A DNA stretch of 64,000 nt from Coturnix japonica (taxonomy: Eukaryota; Chordata; Aves; Galliformes; Phasianidae): assembly GCF_001577835.2 (NCBI RefSeq), contig NC_029527.1, positions 3,237,086 to 3,301,085 on the forward strand. The letters run 5' to 3'. How positions within the stretch are numbered: the stretch's first letter is position 1; every line of letters starts with the position of its first letter. The position numbers and the translations under genes were made by a program. Shown here piece by piece: positions 44,930-59,924 of the stretch. Below the pieces are notes generated by a model. The model was not told where the DNA came from and searched no databases. It saw nothing but the letters and a program-made list of their open reading frames with translations.

Positions 44930-47900
44930 ATGGAATGTTTGATATTTTTTTCTAACTCAACAAAATTATGATTAATTTACTGCTCAAAGGTAGGAGGGAA
45001 GAGTCCTTCCTCATGTCAAAGAATTTGCCTGTTGGCCCTTAGTGTGAGCCACTATTGATGTGGAAGCTTTGCTGTTCCATAGAGGAGGCATGGCGTATGA
45101 TTTCAGGTTAGTCCTGGTAACAGCCACACAGACATTCCCACAGCAGACACATAGAGTTCTCTTGTTTCCCTTTTTCACCCAGCAGACAAATCTTTTACAG
45201 AGAGACTCCAGGTATCTAATGTACCAGATTTAATACCCTGTCTTGAACTTACAGTCCCCCAGTGGCTCAGGATATTCAATAAAAAGAATTTTTATTTTCA
45301 CAGGTAACAGCTCTATGAAATTTAATGAATAGATCTAACTAAATGACAAATCTATTTCCTTTACATTTTAATTTACATTTAATTTAATTACATTTCTTAA
45401 TCTGCTAAACAACACAGGCAAAGAAATTGCTGTATTCTGACTAGACATAGAAAGCAGTTATCTTTTATGGCTGTTCTATGTTAAGTAGTGTACCTACAAA
45501 TTGGAATGAATCTTTCACAAGCTCTTCTGTAAGTGAAACCTATTTACTAAAAATATGCTGTATATTGTCACCACATGGATGTCTCAGCATGGCATCATCT
45601 TCCAGTATCAGTATGAAAAAAGAGGAAACACTGGGAGCAAAAGCAATACGGACATCAGATGACATACTTCTGCAGAAAAAGAATGCTTTGGGTCACACAA
45701 AGTGTGCAGATCAGCAACTGCATAAGCGTTTATAAGAAAAGGATGCTGCTGGCATGCTGACTTTTTTCAGTGCCATGACTTGCACCAGAATATGACAGAG
45801 TTTGTTTTAATACCAAATTGTTCTGGAGGAACTTGAAGAATTCACACAGTAAATTTTAAGATACCAATGCAGATTTTAAAAAGGAGTAAATTTCAGAAGA
45901 GATTGTGCATTAAGTAATATTCCATTTATGTGTTATCTGTATAGGGCAAAGTGAAAAAACTTGCTGCGAATGATTTGTTTCTTTGTCTCTGTGCCCCTCT
46001 GGGAGAATGGAGCAGATACTGACAGCAGTGTGTTCTGTGGAGGAGCAGAGGGGAGCAAAGAGATCATGTGCTCCTGCTGCATTTAGTGTCATTTGAATTT
46101 GGAGGCCCCATTTGCATCATTTTGCAAGCTCTGACTTCTGCTGCAACCTTTAATCCAAGTTCCTGGTGAATACTGGTCTCAGTAGCCAGAAAAACACCAG
46201 GAACACCCTTTAATAAATCTTCAGGCTGTAGAATACTGAAGGATAACTCTTGTCAGTGTGCTACTGTATTTTAACAGTACCTTTCCAATACGCATGGCCT
46301 ACTAAAGACGGTGAAAGAGATACCTATTCATCTTCCTTCAATCAATATACCCTCACATCTCTGTATAGCAATTCTCTTGTTCCCACAGTGATGAGACTGT
46401 CACATAAATTACACATATACAACAAATACAATTAATTATAGCTCCAGAAATAAGCTTGCCCGCATTCCCATTCCTCCAGAGACCGCAAACCCCTGTGGCA
46501 ATTAAAATATTCAGATTATGGGTTGCTTCCTTAGGGTCACTGGAATGCTAAGGACAGATATCTTGAATCTTCTTGCTTTCTTAGCCATTAGGACCAAGCA
46601 ACAACAACAAAAAGACAAATAAATAAATAATCTAGGGCCAAGTTAGTTTTACTATGTTTTGAAACCTTATGTTGATGTAACACAATCTTGCAGTGCTGCA
46701 ATAGGCCTGTGTTTGAAAAAGGCAAAAAAAGTTTCACCTCACCTCAGTACCAGACAAAACCACATGACGTTTGTGAATAGCAGAGGATTGGTGTAACACC
46801 AAAATTTGAAGAGCAGCCTGTGGTTTATTTGCCCTAGTGCCCTTTAATTGCCTTCACAGTGGTGGGATTTAAGTATGATAATCAAATATTATATATTAAG
46901 ATGTTAGTCCCTGATACTTCACTGAAAGGAAAGAGAGCACTTATATGAGCAGGAATACAAGGCAGTGTGCTTGCAAAATGCAACTGGAAATAATGAAATG
47001 CAGTTAAGAGAACTTTGGTTAAACAATGAAGGAAAACTGAAATAACTGAATAGAAGAAAATTTCTTGCATGGCAAGTTCCATTTCTTAGGACCCCAGTTT
47101 TTACCCTAGTTTTTAGGCTCGGACTTAGAGTTGCCATAAAATTACCTTTATCTTCCTGTGACATCTCTTTCTCACTTACATGAGTTTTTAAAAACTAGGA
47201 AAGATCCTAGTGTAGGAATAAAGAGTATATCCTGTACTACTGTGACAAAGTGCACTCAAGTCCTGACTTCTGTCTCTCTTCCCTCTGAAAATTCTCCCCT
47301 TTCTGGCAGCGATGTGGAGAGTGAATCAACATCTCTGGGCCAGTGAGGGTAAAGGAGACCAAAGGCTGCAAGCTTAGACAATACACAGCATAGTTGGGAC
47401 TGGCTGGCATGGTCATATTATTACAAGAAAGAAGGGAACAAGAAGTGAACAAGAAGGGAACAAAATGTAAAAATCTAAATCTCTGATTGTCTCTTTATGA
47501 TAGGAGGAGTTCTAAGAATTATTTAACAGGTTTATGCTTCATGGACAATTCAACAACTAGAATAAAAGAAATAAGCTGCTCTGTGCTTTCTAGAACTGAA
47601 AGAAATTTAAAACTATTGATCAAAAGCAGAATAGGAGATGGCTTGGAGGAGTTTGCTTTAAAATCCAAAGCTTGGTATGATTTTCTCAACTTTAACAGAT
47701 ATTAGAAACCAAATAAAAGGATTTACTTTAGGATCAGCAGAAGGTTTAGGTTGAGAACGTACTTATTACTGATCAGTAATGGCCTGCAGATTGATTCAAC
47801 AAAAAGCTGGCAGTTTTACTGTTGACAGCAATTTTGTGTTGATGAACAGTCCATTTCTCCCCCTTTCACTTCATCCTGTGGTTGTTAACACTGCAATACA

Positions 47901-50900
47901 AGATTCAGGCCACTCTTGTGAAAGAAAACTCACAGAATTAAAGCTATGAACAAGATTCCTAACCAGTTTTAAAATATTCTTTCTACTGTCCCTGACTTTA
48001 CTTGCCATTATTATTGGTGAACTCACGTTTTCCCTCTTCCTAGAAGACTTTCTTTGTTTAATTGTCCATATGAATTAAGTGCTACTGAAAATTCTTCTCC
48101 CTAAATTGGTTGCAAATGGGTAGTAAATTATAACCCCCCTTGGCTTCCACAATTACACATTCAGATAATGTCACCGAAATAACGTGTACCACAGTCAGAC
48201 TCAAATGACATTGGATCCTTTCATTCAATGGCACTAGACAGATAGCAGTGAAGTATCTCTAAAGAAAGCTAGTGCTTTGGTATCTCCTTTTTGTTATGGC
48301 TGTACAATGATAAGATGTAGCAGACTCAAGTTTTTCTTATAAAATGAGATTATATCCACTACGTTTTTTTTTCTTCACTGATTGAATCTTCTAATTTCGA
48401 GTACATGGTGCTTCACAGAAATGTTAAACAGAACACACCTCTTATCTGTTTTCTTACTAGCAGTTAGCAGCTTAAATGTAGATATGTTGTGGTGTATATA
48501 GAAGTTATTACGTCATAGGTAGTACATATGTTTAAGTTATTTATATACATTGACCTTATTTAACTTTCCAGCAAAGAAGGAGAGACTAAACAGTTGAGTT
48601 TGCCTTGAAATTCTGATATGTGGATGAAACACTGGTGAGATTATCTATGTGGATATTCTAGGCAGAAATCTAAGTTACAGTGATGAACTCCAGGTCCTTC
48701 GTAATCCTAAACCTTTTATTTAAAAATAAAAATAAAAATGATAGAAATAACCTAAATAATGTCTAGCCTTTCAGTAGGTGTCATGCATGTGCTTATTTTG
48801 CACATCTCTGAAATGATGGCACACGTGTGACTATCAGAGAAGCAGCAGGGCTGGCACTGGTGGTCTAGGATCACAGATTCAAAAACCATCTTACTTTGTA
48901 CACCATCATCAGAAAGGAAACCACCGTACTGCTGTGTCTGTGGCTTCAGAGCTGGTACCAAGGGAAGGGTTTCTTTTCTCTGAAACTCGATATACCATAG
49001 CTATTTCAGTTGCATTCTGAGAAAGAGATTATCTCTTGAAAATTACTTCATATCCATGAAGCTGAGATCTTAAATGAGTATAGCACACTTTTATTTATTT
49101 TTTACAAAATGTGTTCTCTTTTTATACTTTCCTTTGAAGCAGGAGAAAAGGTCTCATCTGAACTCAAAATACTAGATTAGAATGAAATGAGATCTGTTAC
49201 AGCTTAGCAACTGCTATATGATTTTTCTGGCCTATTAGGGGATATTTATATGGGAAGATTTTAATTAAAAGAGCATGAGAGATTTTATGTCTCCCCTCTT
49301 TTCAGTGTCATTTGAGTTTTGTCAGGAGTTGAAGGCAGAAACAAGGAATTCATAATGTATCAATATTTGCCATGTTTTATTGGTACAGAAATTCTGCACT
49401 GAGGTAAATAATTGATGGTACTCACTCTCCAGAATTTATGTGATATGAACAAATGCCAGATCTCCATTTTATCAGGTGTCACAGTGTGGCCATTTCTGTG
49501 TTTCAGAATCTGGACTTCTGCCATTGCTGCTGGTTCAGAGCTGCAGGGGTGAATGAACAGTTACATTCTCTCCTTACCATCAGTTTTACTTTAATCCATA
49601 TTTTTGGTATCTTTTCGATTTGCTACCACTTCCCTACAGAACCTGAGCGTGCTTTAGAAAGCATTCTCAAATTCCTACTGCCTCCCTAGGAGACCAGAAT
49701 ATTCCTTATGGAGTAAGAAAGTTGATGGAGATTTTAAATATGCATTATAGGTACTTAATGGGATGAAGGAGTAAATTTGCATTTAGATAGATATTACTGC
49801 TTCCATGAATACATAATCATTTTAGAATGATTTTTAAAGGAATTATGAGAAATTATCTGTCTTAAATGGCAGTTCTTTATTAACATTAAAGTAAGTATGT
49901 AAATTCATTCGTTCTGTTTTGCAAATAAGGACAGTGAGTGACTGAGATGTTATTTCCCAGCTGTGTGCCAGAATGTGGAATAGGACCCAGTACTCAAATG
50001 TGTAGTCTAGCGTCTTGTCCCGCTTAGACCATGGAGCCTCTAAGCCTGCTGGAAAGGTGTCAGAAATGTGGCATCTTTGTGAAAGTCCATGGGGAAGGTA
50101 TATAGGCCTTGCATAATAGTCTGTTGCTGTTTTATTTATTCCAAGTATTCAAATCCAACCACAAGTCATTTTTTAATCAGACAGTGTTGACTCAAGGGAT
50201 TCATACACCCATTGCAAGAATTGATGCAATCACGCTACAGTCTTGCAATGAGTTGAGTTAATAGTTTGTAGTCCCAAGACTTTCCATTAATACACATTGC
50301 TGACATTGGGCTGTCATTGGAGAATCTTTCCATTAATATATGTAGTATCCAGCATTATCAAATCCTAAGATTTTTACAAGAATCCGTAAGTATTTGTATG
50401 ATTTTCATAGCAAGGAAAAAATGTGAAAGGGCTGATGCATAGATGCAACTTTTCATGTCATGTCTTTGGTGGCAACAGGCACATAGAATTATGTGCGTAT
50501 GAAATCACACCAACTATTCCTAGGACTGGGGATATCACAGAATTTTTTTTTTTTGCCAACTCTACAGGCCTGGACAATTTAGCCTGGTTTCTGGAACACG
50601 AGATTCTTATCAGAATTCCTGCATACGTTCAAAAGTGTAGAGTACTGGAGGTCAAATTAGGTCCTCAAATTAATCCACATTCTGCTCCATATCAACAAAC
50701 AACAGCCTCAGTGACCCAGCTGTCACTTACAGTAACTTTGTGTAGATGTAATTGATTGAAACCTAATAGAAATTTCTTTTGGAAGTTTCAGGAGGTGGAC
50801 AATAGTCAGCAGTTCATTCATTGGACTTGTGTTAATTCTCCTGGAGGAAGAGATGTAAAAAAATATATATATATAAATAAATAAAAATGATTTTTTAATT

Positions 50901-53900
50901 GGTCAGCTGATATGAGCAAAGTACAACTCTGTGCTGAAGAAGAAGAACTGTGTGCAGTCTGTGTTTAGAGTTGCCATTAGTTTAAACCAAACAGTATATT
51001 TAGTAAAGATTGTGCATGGATCTCAGGGAATTTCTCAAGCATTAACCAATATAGTCTTTCAACACTTCTGAGAGCTAGATAGTATTCTGTTCTTTAATAA
51101 TGCAGTGAACACTTTACACTGATTATATCAGAATTATTTTCTCTGTTGATTCATTGATTCAACAATCTGGAACAATGGAAGGGAAAAGTATTAACTCAGC
51201 ACAGTAAACAGCACTGGTGGAAACAAATACCTTCAGGAGCAAAGCAAATCATTCTTTTAAAAAGCAGATCTCCTGGGTGTCTTAATTTGTAATTGAGTGA
51301 TAACTTAAATAGAAATATTGCATGAATAGACCAGGAGACATCTAAAAAATATAACTATTGTATTCAATTGTTATCAGGTTGCCATCTGGTGATGTCAAAC
51401 ATTTGATAAGACAGGTTAGTTTTGTATCTTTTACATACTGCGATTGATAGCTCTGCTTTAGAAGTGCACTGTTGTTGTAGTGCTCACCACCCATCTGTCT
51501 TCAAAAGGGAATAATAACAGTTGCAGTCCTGATTTTGGATTGACATATAAACTTATAGACAAGAAGATGAAATTCCAACTCCACTCTGAGTCTCAATGTG
51601 CTGCAGAATTCAATCCCACTAAAGTTATAAGGCATGAAGCTGTAACTGAAAGATGCTTTCATTAAGATAAGAGGGACTCGAATAGTCTTGTCAGGTGACT
51701 ACTGGAAAGTTGTTTCTAACAGAAAAGTAAGCTGAGTCCCAGTGAGTTGAATGAGCTGACACCAAGAAGCCGTGTGTGGTGCTTTGTTTAGCATGCAGAC
51801 GCCTTGATTTTCGGTCTGCTGTCTTTATGCTGTTCTTGTGTCTAAAAATAAACCTCTTCCCACAGTAATGAAAATCATTTACTGGCAGTTGGGCCTGATA
51901 TAAGAATCAAAAAAGAAGAAAACATTTGTTGTTTTTCTCCAGAAAGAACTTAATCAGCAATTATGAGTTCCTTTAAAACCTCAGTACGTTTAATTCTCCT
52001 TCCTTTTACTAAGCAGTCTTCCCCTTCAAGCTTCAATAATTTGTTTCTGGACAAAAGACAGAAATAGTTTTAGAACAGCTTTTACTAATGTTTACTGTGC
52101 CATATCATGCTTATAAAATCTTTTTTAATATGTAACCATTTAACTTCTCTTGGCAAGATAAATTCACGGTGATACAGATATTTTGTAAATACCATACTCG
52201 CTTAGCATCTGAGTCAGAACAGATTATAAAAGAAAATGGCATTTGAAATAGACTTGTTTTTGCAGTGCAGTAAGGTATATTAAGCAAAAATTTTCAGGTG
52301 AACTACAGCCAAGAGTTCAGTATGTTCTTTACATTACAGATGGCAGCTCTGTGCCCTGAACTTCTGTGAGGGCATTTCTGAGGTCATCAGCGGTCCCATG
52401 GGGGAAATGAGTCAGCAAAAGCGTAAGTGATTTCAACACCTTTGTTATAAACTCTATGGATTAGTAATAGGAACTTTACAAAACTTTTGCTAATTTAAGG
52501 CCTGCGAGACTTTCCACTGAGTAACTTCTGCTCCAAAGAATGCTGTAATATTTGCATTAAAGCAGTGCTAGGGATTGAATGAGGATCAGGATTTCCCTTT
52601 GCTGCTGTAGCAATCCCTGCCTTAGAAAATGATAAACCTTACCCAAGACAAGACTCAGCTAGCTATTATAAACTCAGTGACTGATGAATATTAAGGTTCT
52701 GAGGATATTACTGTGACAGAAAAAGATAGGTGTTTCTGCCACAATTTAGAAGTTAACAGAACTTGTTTGTCAAGAGGTAGATAAACCTTGGTTGGTTGTA
52801 CCATTAAGCAATAATAGGAAAAGTAAACTAAAGAAGCATTTTTCACTCTCACACACACGTAAAGAAAGGTATCACAAGCCTCTAGAATGTGATAAAATAA
52901 TAAGGAAAAGCATGCGTGCCTTAAACTATAACATTCTTCAGAAGTAAAAATCTGTATGTGATCAAAAGGGAAGGAGTGTGTCACATGGGCATATCAGTGG
53001 ACAGGAAAACTGGCCTAGTAAACCAGGTGACTGCCAGGATAGCTAAAGAGCATTCCGTATGCAATCATCAGTAATTCAGGTAGTAAAGTTCAGATGTCAT
53101 TCCATGGCTGTGGTGTGTAAAACATAACAAATCTGTCCTCTTATGGTTCTAGAATTAGGCTCCCAAATTGCAGCTACACCCTGACAATGACTTGCAGGTA
53201 ATACAAATATAAGCAAAATGCAAATATGAAATACACATCTTGGAGTCTGTTCCTGCACGAAATTTTCTCTAATCATTCCCCAAATGACTAAATTCTGTGT
53301 AACAGCACACAATGATTCTGTGTCCACCAGAGTGGACAATAATGCAGCAAACTGGGAAGTTTTATCCCATTGTTCCAGGCATCCTATATATTAAATTCAT
53401 GTAATTGTATCTGGAATATATAAGATGTTACAGACTTTGACTACTTTAGGAAGCCCACACGTGAGCCCTCTCATGGGCATAATCATCAGTGTGCTCTCTG
53501 GTTACAAGTGATTTTCCCAGTCCAAGATGCAGCGCCCTAAAAGCATTTTGCAGAATTGTGATTCTCCTAGGGGGACTTTGTGGGTACAATACAATGAATG
53601 GAACATGTTCATCAATACGTGGAGCTTTCCATCTGTGACAGGTTGGAAGTGCTGAGCAATTCATATCTCTCATTTTTCTCTAATGTTTCAGGGGATAATG
53701 GAATAGAAATCATGTATGTTAAATACAAAAAATTTTGAAAGCCGGTACATTTTAGATTAGTGGATTACACATGCAGTTTATTGCCTGCTTTTGTCAGGGA
53801 AAAGGTGTAGGGAATGCTGTGGGGAACAAGCTTTAACACACTTTATGTGTAGGTTTTGTGCTGTGTTGTAGGGACAAAATTGTTGCTGTTCAAATGCAGC

Positions 53901-56038
53901 CACCTATATTGCTTTGGCTGCTTGCATCTGTTCTGGATTTACATAAGAACGACAGCAAAAGAACTGTAGCTTGGTGTAAATTTTATTTGAAAATTACCTT
54001 ATAGAAGCATACAGTAAAGGCTTAATTAGGTTACTGAAAATGCTACAATTTTTACTTCATGCTAAGTTTACATGCAAGAGCAATCATGAGGTAATAGCAC
54101 AGTGAAGACCAAGCACTTCAGTTTTGCCTTGAGTTAAATACACCAAGGTTAGCATTCAGTGTGGGCTTGGATAATAGCTCAGTTACATAATGGTAAAATT
54201 AAAGTGCTTGATCTCCTTTTTTTACTTTGGAATAGTTCTAACAGTTACTAATTGTGTTTATTCCAAGGTGAAAAACCTACATTTTGAGCAATGAAAACTA
54301 ATTCTGTAATATCACAGCTTCTGTATTAGTTCATCCACCTACATCTCAAATGTAACATAAAACACTCTTTCAAAAAGTTAGCATTCTAATGTACATTCTC
54401 TGAGATTTCTGTTCAGAAAAAGCCTGACTAGCCAGTTCTGTCCTGTTCTTGCCTCTAAATTTGCTCATGTTGTTAATATAATCTTACTACTATGTTCCTA
54501 GTAACACAGTCACCTATTTCAATGGCCATGGTCACAATCATGCAGCACGTGCAAGACAACCAGGGGATCAGGACCAGCCAAAGGCAGGTACTGCTGAACC
54601 AACCTGATCTCCTCCTATGACTATGACTATAGATTTCATACTCTACTGTGCCCACAGTTGTCATCCTAGAAAGTCCAGCTGTTTGTTCCTTGCTTGTTGT
54701 TTGCATGAGTCTACCTGGGTAGACTATCTTGGTATAGCTTTGTCTGTACTGCAGCAGCAGAAATATCCTGTTTCTTAACATAGTTAGGCCAAAATTTGCT
54801 TTGTAGCTGCTTCAGTTGCTGCCACATGCCATCATAGAACAGGCAAGGCAAAAATAGACTGAAGTACTTCCATAAGAAATCTAGAGATACTTGAAAGCTA
54901 TTTGCCATGCTTTCTTCCAGAGTCCCATCTAAAAGCAGTGTACTTTAAAAGCATCCCCTTAGCTTTTTGTTTCACTTCATGCTTGTGACAAGCCCTGGCC
55001 TGTGGATCCTGTAACAGCTATATGATAAAACTTTAGCCCAATGTTCCTTATGGCTGAGACACCAAAGAAGCAGAGCCCAGCAGGTAATGGGGAAATAAAA
55101 AAAACAGGTTTTAATCTACACTTGAGTTCAAAAGGTACAGGGAGAGGTAATGAGCAGAACACAGGAAGGGCAGGGACAAATGAGCCAAGGAACCATACAA
55201 AGAAGTACAAATGAGATACTAAGCCATTATAAGTTGCTCACTCAGTTTATGATAGGCAATTGTTTGCCTTTGTGTGCTCATAAATGCATCTAAAATAAAC
55301 AGAACGTTTCCCAGTATAGGCCATGGCACTGTTTTTTTTTCCTGGTAAATGTTTTAAGAATACCATAGGTATTTGAAGATGCTGACATGAAAAACTCAAC
55401 AAAAGAGCTACAAACCTTTTCCTGTTATTAAACAAACGGAAAGTAAACATTCAGGATTGGGATATATTCCATAAGAGGATGTTCTGTCATTTTGTATTTA
55501 AAAACATAAATACTCCTGGCAACAAATTGATTTATTTGGTTTATTTCAATTCTTAAAAATGTGATGATTTAGGAATTTCTCCTGATTTACTTGTTGTTTT
55601 GTCCTTTTTTCAGTTATGACATAGGAACCTAGACAGCATTTAGGATAAGCTTTGAGACACACTTCAGATAATCTCTGAATCCCAATAGGATTATTTGTGC
55701 AATTAGAGGCAGACAGCCACGTTAGAGCCTGCTGCTGGGTCAGAGAGTGTTGAGATTAGGAGTGACACCAAATTTTGTCATACAATAAAAAATTTAGGAT
55801 GAACTTTGAGACACATTTCACATTCCTAAATATTGTAAATGAAGTAGAAGTGTTAGAAACAAATTTAGTTTTTTAAATTATACCCACATCTACATCAACT
55901 GTGAATTTTTAGTGCCAGCTTTGCAGCTGGTTCTGAGAGTTCAGTCTTTGAATGGTGTGATACTCAGCATTCTCTAAAGTCCATTCTATCCTTGTGTTTA
56001 ATATTACTGAAAATAGAGGGGGAAAAAATAACTGAAAA

Positions 56039-56289
56039 GGGGAAATGGTTTTGAGTTGTAGGAGGGAAGATTTACGTTGGATATCAGGGGAAGTTCTTTA
56101 CTCTGAGAGTGGTGAGATGCTGGAACAGCTGCCCATAGATCTTGTGGATGCCCCATCTTTGGAGGTGTTCAAGGCCAGGTTGGATGGGGCCCTGGGCAGC
56201 CTTGACTGGTATTAAATGTTGAGTTTGGTGGCCCTTCATGATCCTTGAGGTCCCTTCCAACCCAGGCCATTCTATGATTCTGATTCTCT
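56039..56289 (+). mobile_element. CR1 LINE 3' end, forward orientation
   Basis: About 250 bases of CR1 3' UTR. Landmarks are GGAGGGAAGATTTACGTTGG, GAGATGCTGGAACAGCTGCC, TTGGATGGGGCCCTGGGCAG and the terminal GATCCTTGAGGTCCCTTCCA then ACCCAGGCCATT. It ends in the diagnostic CR1 tail repeat (ATTCTATG-like units at about 56269-56285). Strongly 5'-truncated. Confidence 0.95.
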
Positions 56290-59200
56290 ATTATTGTTAA
56301 TGAATGGGCATACCAAACACAACGACATTACAGAGGATATAAACAGGTACCTATGTTTGCAGTAATGCAAGTAATCTGGGAAGTGAGTAAAAATGTTACC
56401 AGTTTGGCACAAGGCAACTCTCCAAATACACTGAGACTGATGACAGAGATGCTGTCTGCCAGTTCATGCAAATAGATGTTTGGAGCTGTAGCCTGGCACT
56501 TTCCATGAGCACTGCACTAACTGCTTTGGCAGGAGATGAGCACACACTGAAGTGCAGGTGATGCCATTCACAGTTGCCATAACGGTCCCTTGACCAGCCA
56601 GAGCAGTGATAAGCATCTCCAGTAAATTAATACCAAGGCCAAAAGCTTGTTCACATACAGTTGGTTTTAAATTGTAAGCATAAAAAAGAGCACGTTCTCA
56701 GTTACCAAATGCATGTCCACACAGGCACAGCATCCATTAGAGAAGTAGGTAAATACTGGATATCAATATTTAAGATAAATGTTATGAGCAAAGTAATATT
56801 TTAACAATTACTCAGGCATAGCTAAAAACCTGAGCCACTGGTTTGGGTATCTGCATGCATCTAAATGTTAAATGCAACATAGAACTGTGTATTGAAAAAC
56901 TAGAAGCCAAGATGGGGGGTAAAAAACACAGTTTCACTAGCATGAAAGTCTATCTTGTCTTTATATCTTTTAGTGGAGCACAGCACTTTATTTTGCATGA
57001 GACAACTGTATTCATTGAAGTTATGACTCAAAAAATTGCTGAAATATGGACATCTAGTGGAGACATCTAATTATTGCAGTTTTCCTTCCTATGGAAATAC
57101 AGAAAATGAAATGGCCTTTTACTGATTGTCTTGCTGGAGCCTGGAGTTCTCTTGCCTTTCACTGCCTGGCCAATTGCTCAGTTGCAGGAGGCAAAAAGTG
57201 TCACAGCCAGAACTTGGCAAAATAGAAGCTGTGCGTCATTTAACTCACCTGGGTGACTGATGAAACAGGAAAACTAATGACCCATGAAGGAACAAATGTT
57301 TCTCAAACAAGAGGTAAATAAATGTGATACTGAAGCTCAAGGGATGGGTGAAAATCAGAGGTTCTAAGTGCCCTGAAACACTCTTGAAATTGCAAGCTCA
57401 GACCATTTGCGTTAATTTCTATGGGGAGAAGGAAAGCAATAACTTTGGGGGTGCTTAAAGCCTTGATGCAGAGAAAATTTAATGTTTACATCATTTCAAA
57501 TGCATAAAGTTTGTAATACAAACCAAGAGCCAGCTACGAGGACAAAAAGTGCCCCTGCACACTGCAGTGTCTGCAGAGAGCCCTCAGGCCATACGCTGAT
57601 TAAATGGAATGTCAGCAGGATCAGATGGTTCTGCAGGACTTCAACACTAAAGGGTGTTCAAATCTCCACAAACACAAAATCATGAAGCTACACATTCACT
57701 TTTAGCATTCTCTTTTCTCATGCTGTCCACTTATTGCTGTCCACGCTGGGATTTCTGCTGCTGTGGGATTTCTGACTGGGTTGATGCGTGGCCAGTATTT
57801 GTCTGACTTCTCTTTTTTTGTCTCCTGTGAAAACCATCTGAAACGAAGCAGAAACTAACCTTGATTTATTTCTTTAATTAAAAAAAAAGAAAGAAAGATA
57901 TTACATATTAGTAAAAAATGAGAAGTACTCCCTTGCTGGTTTTTATTTTTTATTATTATTATTTTTTTTAAAGTTTCCAAAAACAGTCCCATATCTCTGT
58001 CAAAGTTAATGTAACCAGAATTTCCATGGGAATTTCTGCAGATCCAGGGAAACTGGAACTGCAAATATAAATAGCCGCCCATCTTCCCAGCTACTGTTCA
58101 GATCACCTTGTGAGAAAGAAATGGGCTTTTTGTAAGAACACATGTCAAAACATTCCAATTGAATACAACTAGAACGGGCTAAGAAAATTCTGTAGGAACA
58201 TCCTGCTGAAACCAGAGAGAGAAATGAACCCAATGACAAACTATGATTTAGTTTTTGTGAGATTCTATACAGAACTGGTTTTTGTTTCATATGGAATCCA
58301 AAATTGACTGAAGGCATTACTAGAATATGTCATTCTTTCACAATTTTATTATTAACTTCCTTGAGAAAACACAAGAAAATGCTACATAGGCAAATAGTTT
58401 TACAGGCTGATATTTCTATTTCTTCTAATAAGCCTAAGATTGTAAAATATGTATTTAAAAAGCACCTCACCTGCTTTGGCTGAGATGGGGCTTGGAACTA
58501 ACTACCCAACTCCTTCCAAAAGTCTCCAGGCACCCCCAAAAAAACCTTTTTGTTAGCAGAACTCTCCAGCACTTTCCTGCATATGGAACTTAGTTTTATT
58601 GGCAGTAAAGTCTGCATAGCATGAAAATTAATTAATATTATACTTAGAATATTAGTAAGTATCGCATACATGGAATGTACTTTGTCTGATGATTCCAGAC
58701 AAACTCGCAGTATGACTTCTCAGAAAGCTGCCATCAGTTTGGACCTTAGAATAAAGTCAACAGGGTAATTAAACTCAATATTAAGAAGTAGTAAGTAACA
58801 GAGTGCCCTGCATCGTCAGATGCAATGAATCAGCCACACGCACCATGAGACAGTCTATTCTCATCATCACTAAACCAAAACACCACATAACAGAAGGAAT
58901 TCTGAGAGATGATGTAACAAGAGGTGCAGCTTCCAGCCCCTGCAGGGCAGTGCGGGGTATTGCAGTTTCTATGGCACTGCAGAGATCAAAAAACAGAGAG
59001 GATAAATCCTGAAAACTGCCACAAAAATCATCTTTGGTCCTTTTAGTTGCGGTGCCTTGTCTCAAGGCAGGATCAACTTTAATTGCTTCTGAAATATATT
59101 TATCTAGCATGCTGTTAAAATTTCCTCTGATGGAAATGAAAGCATCTCCCTCACTATATTGGCCAATTTTGTCCATTTTATGTTTTCTAGACTGAGTCAT

Positions 59201-59924
59201 TTCAGTCTTTCCTCACATCACTCTTGTCACTCTCTTACTGTCCAATTGCTTTACATTTATCATGACCTGTTCTTCTAATTGCACACACTTCAGTTCAGGT
59301 TTCTGATAAAGGAAATGCTCATTTACTTCATGCCATGGATATGGCACTCTGCATATAAGCACCACTATGATGCCCCTTTTGCACATTCAGGCCTATTTCC
59401 AACTTGTGATTCTCTATCATCCTCAGTATCTGCTTTCCAGAGCTGCTGCCCAGTCATTGTGCTGCTGCTGTGTCATTGCTGTCTCATCATAGAAAGGGAA
59501 ATCCAGACATCTGTGAAAGCGTCTGTGCAAATGTTGATATTCTAAAATAACACGTGCATATGTTTTAATGACTCAACTCACAGTGATCTTGTCCTTCACA
59601 CAGCAACTTTTCTGCTCGAAGAACAATCTGGACTTATAATCAGAGAAAGGAATGGGCACAGACATGTATCCTGCACGCTCACTTGACGAAATGAGTGTGG
59701 TTTAGTTCACTGGATGGCGTGTGCTGTGGTTTCCTTTCAAGGCTGAGCGGAGATAAGGAGATGTGGAAGAACTGACCCACCGCCTGCTGCTGTTTTGTCT
59801 GCTTCTCCCTGTAACCTACATCTCATAGCACTGTGTCTGCACAGTGCGAGAACACAGGCTTATCTATCCCAGATAAACTCTAATTTCAATGAAAAGCAAC
59901 TTGATTTGATGTCGAGAATTGTGA
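56290..59924. other. Intergenic DNA upstream of TSEN2
   Basis: 3.6 kb of AT-rich sequence before the TSEN2 CpG-rich promoter. A 139-codon minus-strand frame at 58781-59200 is discussed under findings. Otherwise only short frames and A/T tracts (about 57880-57900 and 57946-57971) are visible. Confidence 0.55.

Larger units (their letters stand above)
30776..56038. other. Long gene-free intergenic interval between PPARG and TSEN2
   Basis: 25 kb of AT-rich DNA in which I recognise no exon of a known gene, no RNA gene and no LTR element. It holds simple repeats (33517-33549 AT, 33851-33874 A, 44014-44038 AAATA-type, 44884-44929 tandem duplication), a G-quadruplex-type tract (33394-33426), a paired AT-rich palindrome (34845-34890), a perfect 12-bp hairpin (38711-38741) and a 226-codon open frame at 35983-36663. 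Distal regulatory elements of PPARG or TSEN2 could lie here but cannot be read from one sequence. Confidence 0.6.
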
